NCBI GenBank assembly: GCA_023392575.1
Contig: JAEVYV010000349.1
Coordinates: 1-10,606 of the forward strand
DNA length: 10,606 nt
Direction: 5' to 3'
Source: Bacteroidota bacterium
GTDB taxonomy: Bacteria > Bacteroidota > Bacteroidia > Chitinophagales > Chitinophagaceae
The stretch's first letter is position 1. Every line of letters begins with the position of its first letter. The notes beneath the pieces are model-generated. The model worked only from the letters and a program-made list of their open reading frames with translations. It was not told the DNA's origin and did not search any database. The translations under genes were made by a program, and so were the position numbers. This document shows positions 5,784 through 10,606 of the stretch, one piece after another.

Positions 5784-7334
5784 TTATTTAGGTCTGCTCG
5801 AAGCCCCAAAAACTTTTTTTTCAAATATTTGCAGCTTTTCATTCCATTCTATTACCTCGGCAATATTGCCTTTCCCATCGCAGGCGGAACAAATTTGTTC
5901 CGGTACATACACATTATTGGTCCTGGTGCCCGTACGGGCAGGGGTGGTGGTGGTAACAGTACGGGTGGGGAATTTTCCGTTTTTGTCCAGGTCTTTCGAT
6001 ACCAGTTTTTCGGTTCGGGTGGTGGTTTGTGCCGGAGCAATCTGGTATGTTTCTGTTTCCCTTATATAATGAGCCGCAACCTTACCATTGGTACAAAGCC
6101 GGCACCTGTTGAACTTCACTATTTTAGTATATCCTCCGGCCGGAACTTCGTCAAGCCGGACCAAAAATTCTTCAAAAATATTTTTTGAGAAGGCGGCTTT
6201 TAATTCAAAACTGGCTGTTTCTTCTTGATTCTGAGCGTCCGGAAATATATAGGCAGTATCGGAGGAGATGGAGCTTGTTTTACGGGTAAAGTCTTCTATA
6301 AGTTGCAGGCCATGGGTATCGGAGGATGCGTTCCACATCATCCCTTTTGAAAGAATAGAATGTTGGAAACGAAGACTCAACAGGCCGGGAGGTACAATAA
6401 GTTCGCCGGTTGGACTAAGCACACCCAGAAGACCTTTTTCATTCCGGAATACACGATACAATGCCATTTGTTTTTTAAGATTTGCATGATCTGCTTTTCG
6501 GTTATCCCTGATTGCAAAGATGGTTTCAACTTCGTTGGTTGAAAAAGGTTTCAGGCTGATCATATCGTAATAGTCGGTTTTCCCCGATGCATATCGGGCT
6601 GCAACCCAACCCCTGTAAGTTTTTTGATTTAACGTGAGGCTTGTTGGGAAATCTTCGATAACTATTTGATTGTACTGCACAGGAATGAACGAGGTCGTAT
6701 CGGCATTCAGATAGGCTCCCCGCCATTCAACGCCACTGGCATCCTTCCTGGTGACCATAGATAAATAGCCGTTGAAACCACTGGATACGATATTCGAATA
6801 GCCGTATTCAAGAAATGGTGAAAAAATTTTTCCGTCGATATCGGAAATAGCACCCTTCCCGTTTTTGTAAACTATATACCACCGGCTACTAAGGGTCCCT
6901 ATCGAATCGTACTCTGGTTTAACCGGTGTGGAAGACCTGGGAGGGTGCCATCCCCACTTACCATTAAGGTGCAAAAGCTTACTGAAGTAATTAGGAAACA
7001 GTTTTTGATGAAAGCTGTAAATAAAAGAAGTATCCGTTGGCAGAATATCGCCCAGGTATAGTGTAAGATTACTGCGCCAATACAGATCGGCGCGACTGCC
7101 TTTCATGGCCAGCACAAATTCCTTTGTCAGTAACAGATTATCATATTCAGGTTTAATCTCAAAATGATGAAGTTTTGATTTAAGCCCAAGCAGTCCTTTT
7201 TTCTTTATCAGCTTTTCATACTTATCAATCTGCAGTTCCGTTTGGCCCACAGCATTTCCCGAACTGAATATGAAAAATGCAGAAAGAAGGAGTATCTGAA
7301 TACATGATAATGCGCAGTTTGGGGCTTGCTTCAT
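5784..7334 (-). CDS. Secreted WG-repeat-like protein with C-terminal DnaJ-type CxxC zinc motif
   Basis: 516 residues from the ATG at 7332-7334. The frame stays open 41 codons further upstream, but starting here puts a signal peptide right at the N-terminus: basic/polar start, hydrophobic core ILLLSAFFIF (14-23), and likely cleavage near NAVGQ-TELQ (about 31). The mature part has WG-like repeat units: KKGLLGLKSK...KPEYDNL (45-67), NGKWGW...KPEYDSI (124-145), KNGKGAISDIDGKIF (157-171) and EKGLLGVLSPTGELIVPP (299-316). Such repeats form beta-propeller-like or beta-rich surfaces in many Bacteroidota secreted proteins. The C-terminal region has CRLCTNGK (411-418) and CSACDGKG (482-489); the latter matches the DnaJ zinc-finger pattern CxxCxGxG. 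The two CxxC pairs, 67 residues apart, could bind one zinc. Between them lies a Thr/Arg-rich stretch (437-472). Function unknown. It stands alone, 186 bp after the methyltransferase gene. Confidence 0.8.
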   Translation of the reverse strand: MKQAPNCALSCIQILLLSAFFIFSSGNAVGQTELQIDKYEKLIKKKGLLGLKSKLHHFEIKPEYDNLLLTKEFVLAMKGSRADLYWRSNLTLYLGDILPTDTSFIYSFHQKLFPNYFSKLLHLNGKWGWHPPRSSTPVKPEYDSIGTLSSRWYIVYKNGKGAISDIDGKIFSPFLEYGYSNIVSSGFNGYLSMVTRKDASGVEWRGAYLNADTTSFIPVQYNQIVIEDFPTSLTLNQKTYRGWVAARYASGKTDYYDMISLKPFSTNEVETIFAIRDNRKADHANLKKQMALYRVFRNEKGLLGVLSPTGELIVPPGLLSLRFQHSILSKGMMWNASSDTHGLQLIEDFTRKTSSISSDTAYIFPDAQNQEETASFELKAAFSKNIFEEFLVRLDEVPAGGYTKIVKFNRCRLCTNGKVAAHYIRETETYQIAPAQTTTRTEKLVSKDLDKNGKFPTRTVTTTTPARTGTRTNNVYVPEQICSACDGKGNIAEVIEWNEKLQIFEKKVFGASSRPK

Positions 7335-7466
7335 TGCAGAACAGGGTTTTCCAAACAATATAGAAACTTTTTTGGACACACTAATGGGGTGCTTACAGCT
7401 ATAAGTACTGTGTCTGCTGAAGTCTTTTAGTGCAGGGTCAAATAAAACTGCAGCCAATGGTGAAGC

Positions 7467-7524
7467 TTTGGCAACAGGGGAATTTTATAACGTCCAGCCT
7501 TGCTATTGCCAAACCCCTTGCTAT
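7467..7524. repeat. 8-bp inverted repeat and 9-bp direct repeat at the methyltransferase 3' end
   Basis: TTTGGCAA (7467-7474) and TTGCCAAA (7506-7513) are perfect 8-bp arms with a 31-nt spacer, beginning about 8 nt after the methyltransferase stop codon. CCTTGCTAT occurs twice (7498-7506 and 7516-7524), the second copy overlapping the stop codon. The stem might end the leftward transcript. The short direct repeat, across the end of an AT-rich gene, also resembles a junction left by an insertion. Confidence 0.5.
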
Positions 7525-8162
7525 GCGGTCGTTTTTTTCTTCGCTGTTAATATTGTGTGTGTTTCAAATTCGGTTTCCTTTCTTTTAAAGTCCACAGTGA
7601 ATATTCTTAATGGGTGAAAATTATTTTTTGAAAGTTGTTGTATCAAATCATCCAAACGGTAATAATAAAAAAATGTCCTATCACCGCTGCTGGCTGTTTT
7701 AAAGTCAGATTCATCTGGACTGCCCTCAACAAAGCTTATATAAACTAAACCTTCTTCATTAAGTAAACTGTAACAGTCTGTAATCAATTTTTGGCTATCT
7801 GTCTGTGATAAATAGGGTAAACAAAAACCACAAATTATTGCGTCATATTTTGTTTTGATTTCGTCAATTTGTCTAAGGTCCATTATGGCAAAACGTGCTG
7901 TCGGATTATTTTTCTTCGCAAGTTCTATCATAGCTGGCGCAATGTCAATTCCGAATATGTCAAAGTCTGGTCTTGCTGACAAAAGGTATTTCGTAATGTT
8001 TCCTGGGCCGCAGCCCATTTCTAAAATCTTTGCCCTGTCTTTAGTAATTGAATTGCATATAAAATCATACGTGTCATTATATAAGTCCAAGTTCATAAAC
8101 TTATCTTCATATAATGAAGCAACCTTATTCCAAGTTTCAAATGTTTCTTTGTATTTGTCCAT
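7521..8162 (-). CDS. Class I SAM-dependent methyltransferase (small, substrate unknown)
   Basis: 213 residues from the ATG at 8160-8162. Motif I is ILEMGCGPGN (46-55), where the SAM-binding glycine loop lies; the acidic residue at the end of strand beta-2 is Asp73 in FGIDIAPAMIELA; motif IV-like YDAIICGFCLPYLS spans about 106-119; NEEGLVYISFVEG (135-147) fits motif VI. The N-terminal ETFETWNKVASLYEDKFM resembles the helical start of UbiE-like small-molecule methyltransferases. The substrate is not predictable; no partner gene is adjacent. Base composition is striking: hand counts give 17/60 G+C at 7801-7860 and 15/60 at 8041-8100, against 31/60 in the kinase (3061-3120) and 25-26/60 in the flanking genes (6601-6660, 8701-8760). 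This suggests recent transfer from a more AT-rich genome. Its upstream spacer contains TACATTTT (near 8191-8198 on the minus strand), one base off the -7 consensus. Confidence 0.9.
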   Translation of the reverse strand: MDKYKETFETWNKVASLYEDKFMNLDLYNDTYDFICNSITKDRAKILEMGCGPGNITKYLLSARPDFDIFGIDIAPAMIELAKKNNPTARFAIMDLRQIDEIKTKYDAIICGFCLPYLSQTDSQKLITDCYSLLNEEGLVYISFVEGSPDESDFKTASSGDRTFFYYYRLDDLIQQLSKNNFHPLRIFTVDFKRKETEFETHTILTAKKKTTA

Positions 8163-8416
8163 TTTCAGGGCGTTTCCTAAAATGTAGAAACCATGCTTTT
8201 TCTTTACTGCCTTAATTTTCAGCAGTCATGGGTTGCGTTTTTTTTGGCACTCGCTTATATCAAATCTGCCTCGTTCGACCTCTTTTAGCGGGTTGGTTCA
8301 GCATAGGGACGAGAGATGTTCCCTTCGTGCAAGGGCTGGAGAGCTTACAATAGGCCGGCAATTCCACAGCCATCACATAAATAACCAGCGTGCGGCTCGT
8401 GGGGGAAAGAACGGTT
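8163..8416. other. Intergenic spacer A (254 bp) with a dispersed repeat
   Basis: This lies between the cytochrome and methyltransferase genes. It carries copy A of the intergenic repeat (8344-8414) directly after the cytochrome stop. A 37-codon open frame (8260-8373, minus) runs through it but shows no family features. The part next to the methyltransferase is A-rich on the coding strand. The whole spacer reads like a multi-copy intergenic element; I cannot confirm copy number from this window. Confidence 0.5.
8344..8414. repeat. Dispersed intergenic repeat, copy A
   Basis: Aligned by eye to 9018-9089, about 40 of the first 56 positions agree, including TTACAAT, GGCCGGC, CATAAA and CCAGCGTGC. 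It starts right after the cytochrome gene stop and lies in the same orientation as copy B. Weaker similarity to 9748-9780 (ACAGCCA, TCAC, TAAA, CC.G). Function unknown. Confidence 0.6.
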
Positions 8417-8911
8417 TTATTTTTCACCCCGAGGTTTAAAGTCCTGGTTGCTGAACGGTGGACTGTCCGGGATTTTTACAACATTAAATTCAAAATCAGC
8501 AGCACGGTGGCAGTTGTTGCAAGTATTGGTGAGAAAAATGTAACTGTTCTTGAACAAAGCAGAATTCTTTTGTTGAATGGCGGTGTTTACGCTGTCCAAT
8601 GCGGGCAAGATCATTCCTATCATTTGGCTTTCCTTTCGTTGGGCTTGATATTTCCGGATGTCGTTAATGGCTTCCGTTATTTCGTGAACCTCAAAGTCTG
8701 CCAGTTGCCAATTTTGGTTTTGTCCCGCAAACCAAAGTTTGTTGTGGTGAACCTGAATTCTGCTCATAAGGTCACCGAAGCCCGGTTTGTACGTGTCTGC
8801 AAGTTTGCTCTCTAAGCTGTCAACACGATTTTGGAGAGCTTTTGTCTGGCCGGTTTGTTGAGTGCAACCAAACATCCCAATTGTTAAGAAGAAAAAAACG
8901 ATCTGTTTCAT
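8417..8911 (-). CDS. Lipid-anchored c-type cytochrome-like protein with C-terminal CxxCH
   Basis: 164 residues. The N-terminus MKQIVFFFLTIGMFGC is a lipoprotein signal with the lipid-bearing Cys16, so the protein should be anchored on the periplasmic side or outer membrane. A short heptad-like stretch (LQNRVDSLESKLAD, 26-39) follows. The rest is mostly helical and contains HHNKLWFAGQNQNWQLADFE (55-74). Near the C-terminus is NTCNNCH (129-135), a single c-type haem motif with Cys131, Cys134 and His135 as proximal ligand. A helical protein with its only CxxCH near the C-terminus resembles cytochrome c' (class II), but no full family match is claimed. A role in electron transfer or gas sensing is inference. 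Neighbours are unrelated and no respiratory operon is seen. The 21 bp before the start include an inverted repeat region (8932-8966). Confidence 0.78.
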   Translation of the reverse strand: MKQIVFFFLTIGMFGCTQQTGQTKALQNRVDSLESKLADTYKPGFGDLMSRIQVHHNKLWFAGQNQNWQLADFEVHEITEAINDIRKYQAQRKESQMIGMILPALDSVNTAIQQKNSALFKNSYIFLTNTCNNCHRAADFEFNVVKIPDSPPFSNQDFKPRGEK

Positions 8912-8931
8912 TTACTGCCGGTTTAGCGTTG

Positions 8932-8966
8932 GTACTGTGTTCAGGCATGACGTACAGCAACAGTAC
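8932..8966. promoter_or_regulatory. 7-bp inverted repeat (GTACTGT/ACAGTAC) upstream of the cytochrome gene
   Basis: GTACTGT (8932-8938) and ACAGTAC (8960-8966) are perfect arms with a 21-nt spacer that contains another GTAC (8952-8955). It begins 21 bp before the ATG of the cytochrome gene, so an operator or a leader hairpin is possible. The word GTACTGTGT recurs upstream of the WG-like gene at 7405-7413. Confidence 0.45.
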
Positions 8967-9017
8967 TTAGAATAAGAATGGGGCCTTGGTTGTTTCCTTA
9001 GGCAAAGGCAGGAATCG

Positions 9018-9089
9018 TTTACAATGGGCCGGCGAATCTATGACGAACGCATAAAAGCCAGCGTGCCGTTCGCCGGGGAGGGAAAGCGG
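9018..9089. repeat. Dispersed intergenic repeat, copy B
   Basis: Partner of copy A at 8344-8414, same orientation, about 70% alike by eye. It lies roughly in the middle of spacer B, 107 bp before the cytochrome start and 128 bp after the SnoaL-like stop. Confidence 0.6.
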
Positions 9090-9217
9090 CTTTCTTCCCT
9101 CAGCAAATATTATTGCTGAATAATCCGAAACACTACCGGATTGCTTTCTGCCTCCACAGGGTCTTCTTCCTGTGCCGTGAAACCCCATGAGGACGTTAAG
9201 ATTCAACCCGGATCAGA

Positions 9218-9628
9218 TCATCCTTTGGAAGCCATTGCTTCACCATAGGAGTCGTAGTATTCTTTGTGCTCACTTATTTTCCCCTCTCTGAAATAAAATA
9301 CCATGGCCCAGTCTCCGGAATAAGGATTGCCTGTTTTCTTTGATTTTGCATCCCAGTGCCCAAGCGCCACAACTCTATCGCCTTCCCCGATAAATTCCTT
9401 CACCTCAAAACCGGGAAAATCTTTGTTTTCATAAATAAGTCTGAAAAAATCAGCTACTCCTTGTTTCCCATGATAAACCCGTGCATAAGGGAGTATGTCC
9501 GTGGGGCCCGGGCAGGTCCATTTAATGTCCTCGGTAACAAGGTTGAGAATAGCGGAAACATTGCCTTCACCAAAATAGTTGTAGACAGCTTGAGCAATGT
9601 CTTTGTTGGTCATTACTGCTGTTTCCAT
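9218..9628 (-). CDS. SnoaL-like / NTF2-fold protein
   Basis: 136 residues from the ATG at 9626-9628, which follows an A-rich leader (AACAATAAAA) typical of Bacteroidota starts; a longer frame upstream to 9685 exists but adds a Cys-containing stretch unlike the family. Alternative start: Met6 at 9613. Typical SnoaL-like features: an N-terminal helix pair (DIAQAVYNYFGEGNVSAILNLV, 10-31), EDIKWTCPGP (33-42), HGKQGVADFF (53-62), then the beta sheet GDRVVALGHWDAKSKKTGNPYSGDWAMVFYFREGKISEHKEYYDS (83-127). Members act as isomerases, cyclases or ligand-binding proteins on small hydrophobic substrates; the substrate here is unknown. The length fits a one-domain protein. No signal peptide. Neighbours are unrelated single genes. 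Confidence 0.88.
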   Translation of the reverse strand: METAVMTNKDIAQAVYNYFGEGNVSAILNLVTEDIKWTCPGPTDILPYARVYHGKQGVADFFRLIYENKDFPGFEVKEFIGEGDRVVALGHWDAKSKKTGNPYSGDWAMVFYFREGKISEHKEYYDSYGEAMASKG

Positions 9629-9747
9629 TTTTATTGTTTTACTTGTTAGAAATAAATGGCAGTAATCAGGCAGGATACACAACATTCGGTTGTTGCCAAA
9701 GGGGGGAAGCTTTACTACATTCAGCCGGCTTACTAAAGGTAAACAGA

Positions 9748-9797
9748 AATTTTACAGCCAATCACCGTAAAATAGCCGGGCCAGGCGGGTTACCTGG
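9748..9797. repeat. Possible third, weaker copy (C) of the intergenic repeat with two small stems
   Basis: 9748-9780 resembles the middle of copy A (ACAGCCA, TCAC, TAAA, then CCGG/CCAG). TTTTAC (9750-9755) and GTAAAA (9767-9772) form a 6-bp stem with an 11-nt loop; CCAGG (9781-9785) and CCTGG (9793-9797) form another. The similarity to A is limited to about 30 bases, so membership in the same family is uncertain. Confidence 0.35.
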
Positions 9798-9843
9798 GGT
9801 TAAAGCTGATAAGCGATATAAGTGTTGCTGTTTCTTACTGCCA

Positions 9844-9857
9844 GCCCCGCTTGGGGC
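9844..9857. terminator. Short GC-rich hairpin after the secreted protein gene (possible terminator)
   Basis: GCCCC (9844-9848) and GGGGC (9853-9857) pair across a 4-nt loop, 27 bp after the stop of the leftward secreted protein gene. No T-run follows on the coding strand, so termination without a U-tract, or simple 3'-end protection, are the likely roles. Confidence 0.4.
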
Positions 9858-9884
9858 CATGTTTTGTTCGCTGCTGCGGCGCCT

Positions 9885-10490
9885 CTACACACTGCAATCT
9901 GAACTTAGATTGTCAATGATCGTTAAAAACCACTTGTTGTTGATATAGCTCAGATAAAAGACCAATTCGGCTCCGCGGTTATCATTTAGTATGATTCGCC
10001 TGCTTTTGCTTTCCAGGTCATAGAAGAACCGGATGGTCTTTTCAGGAATTGAGTCAGGCACATTTTTATTTCTGTTCTTGCAAATCTTCGATAGCAAATG
10101 ATCTGTCTGAGTTGTGTCGGCAAACAATCCCGTTTTACTCCAACGGCCGCTGCCGCACCTGAACGTTGGGAGTGTTGCATATTTTAGTGGAAGCAGCTTT
10201 ATATTTTTGGATTGGGTGAATAAAACCTGCGGGTATTTATTTTTTGAAAAGCTGATCGATTTAAAGTGGTTATAATGATCAAATACGCCCATTCGGTTAA
10301 GTTGATACACACCCAGTTCATTATTGATAAACGATGCTAGTTTTAAACTGTCTTGTTGTGAAAACGCCGACACAATTTGCTCAATGGCCGATTTGAATGT
10401 TTGCTCTTTTGTCTGGCCAAAACAAAAGCTGTTCAAGAACAAGAACATGTTCAAGAACAAGAACAAAAATATGATTGTGAAGAGTCTCAT
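9885..10490 (-). CDS. Secreted protein of unknown function with a repeated signal peptide core
   Basis: 201 residues from the ATG at 10488-10490. The N-terminus MRLFTIIFLFLFLNMFLFLNSFCFGQ is a long signal peptide, with cleavage expected near CFGQ-TKEQ (about 26). Its core contains FLFLN twice, encoded by an 18-bp tandem repeat (see 10432-10465). The mature part begins KEQTFKSAIEQIVSAFSQQDSLKLASFIN, a helical start common in Bacteroidota secreted proteins, followed by YQLNRMGVFDHYNHFKSISF and a C-terminal half rich in beta strands (RRIILNDNRGAELVFYLSYINNKWFLTIIDNL). I do not recognise a family. Two cysteines late in the protein (Cys111 in FRCGSG, Cys136 in SKICKN) could form a disulfide in the periplasm. 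Separated from the SnoaL-like gene by 256 bp. Confidence 0.75.
   Translation of the reverse strand: MRLFTIIFLFLFLNMFLFLNSFCFGQTKEQTFKSAIEQIVSAFSQQDSLKLASFINNELGVYQLNRMGVFDHYNHFKSISFSKNKYPQVLFTQSKNIKLLPLKYATLPTFRCGSGRWSKTGLFADTTQTDHLLSKICKNRNKNVPDSIPEKTIRFFYDLESKSRRIILNDNRGAELVFYLSYINNKWFLTIIDNLSSDCSV
10432..10465. repeat. In-frame 18-bp tandem repeat within a signal peptide
   Basis: TTCAAGAACAAGAACATG (10432-10449) is followed directly by a second copy starting at 10450 that matches over its first 16 bases. Read on the minus strand it encodes the FLFLN doublet in the signal peptide of the secreted protein. The period is 18 bp (six codons), so gain or loss of a unit keeps the frame. Confidence 0.8.
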
Positions 10491-10606
10491 AGTGGCAGCT
10501 AACGTTAAAGCATTTGCGATGGCATGGTAATAGCGAACTGTCTGCTTGGTACAAATGCTAAATTGAAAACCGATGCTGAAGTTATGAATTAATGACCAAC
10601 AGCGTA
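10491..10606. promoter_or_regulatory. Upstream region of the secreted protein gene with shared leader words
   Basis: This 116-bp stretch at the right edge precedes the leftward secreted protein gene. It contains AACTGTCTGCTT (10536-10547), also found exactly at 1083-1094 upstream of the small membrane protein gene, and AACG-TTAG close to the start. On the minus strand TAGCATTTG is similar to the -7 consensus but with an extra base. No complete promoter is claimed. Confidence 0.35.

Larger units (their letters stand above)
8912..9217. other. Intergenic spacer B (306 bp) with repeat copy B and several hairpins
   Basis: No convincing gene. It contains repeat copy B (9018-9089), an inverted repeat next to the cytochrome start (8932-8966), and two small hairpins: CAGCAA/TTGCTG (9101-9118) and CACAGG/CCTGTG (9155-9174). 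The two hairpins lie 40-120 bp after the SnoaL-like gene and could end its transcript. A 79-codon open frame (8967-9206, minus) crosses the repeat and is judged spurious. Confidence 0.5.

Noticed and set aside
5661..6188. Plus-strand open frame of 175 codons
   Set aside because: It lies mostly opposite the C-terminal zinc-motif region of the secreted protein and is Gly-rich without domain features.
7335..7457. 41-codon N-terminal extension of the secreted WG-like protein
   Set aside because: It would bury the signal peptide inside the protein and crosses a region that has the shared upstream words, so it is more likely leader DNA.
8260..8373. 37-codon open frame in spacer A starting MAVELPAYCK
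   Set aside because: Too short and without a domain or start signal; the matching part of copy B has a stop codon, which argues against coding.
8967..9206. Minus-strand open frame of 79 codons in spacer B
   Set aside because: It spans the dispersed repeat; copy A breaks this frame with a stop at the matching place, so it is not maintained as protein.
10444..10465. CRISPR-like or VNTR array
   Set aside because: Only two units with no spacers; better explained as a coding tandem repeat in a signal peptide.
8163..10606. Classical integron with attC sites
   Set aside because: No junction fits the RYYYAAC / GTTRRRY pair; the AACG-TTAG word before the gene at 10490 and AACGCTAA before the gene at 8911 do not satisfy it, and no integrase is visible.

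Overview
The window looks like chromosomal DNA of a Bacteroidota bacterium, most likely near Chitinophagaceae/Chitinophagales. The evidence is protein style (a DoxD-type membrane protein, a DUF2784-like protein, a DinB-fold protein, a CHASE3-PAS-HisKA_3 kinase, a secreted WG-repeat-like protein), the absence of clear Shine-Dalgarno sequences before the starts, and one good match to the Bacteroidota -7 promoter element (TAnnTTTG). The assignment rests on style and not on a marker gene.

Layout. Positions 1-2226 are read leftward: a small membrane or lipid-anchored protein followed by DoxD, which runs off the left edge, and upstream of both an alpha/beta hydrolase of the non-heme chloroperoxidase/esterase type. 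A 15-bp perfect inverted repeat separates the hydrolase from the pair. A 416-bp divergent spacer leads to the only rightward gene, a membrane sensor histidine kinase (2643-4304) with no response regulator in view. It converges on a leftward DUF2784-like membrane protein, and the gap holds a widespread REP-like word inside an inverted repeat. Then come leftward genes for a DinB-fold protein and a large secreted protein with WG-like repeats and a split DnaJ-type CxxC zinc-binding motif.

From about 7.5 kb to the right edge the character changes. Four short, unrelated, co-oriented genes (SAM methyltransferase, lipid-anchored c-type cytochrome, SnoaL-like protein, secreted protein of unknown function) are each separated by 250-310 bp spacers rich in hairpins. 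The spacers share a degenerate intergenic repeat of about 70 bp (two clear copies, one weaker), and upstream regions share short words (TGTCTGCT, GTACTGTGT). The methyltransferase is clearly more AT-rich than its neighbours. This resembles an accessory region built from single-gene units, somewhat like a cassette array, but no integrase and no canonical attC consensus is visible.

The genes do not form one pathway. The only likely functional unit is the small membrane protein with DoxD. The histidine kinase is an orphan within the window. No rRNA, tRNA, CRISPR, insertion sequence or complete mobile element was found.
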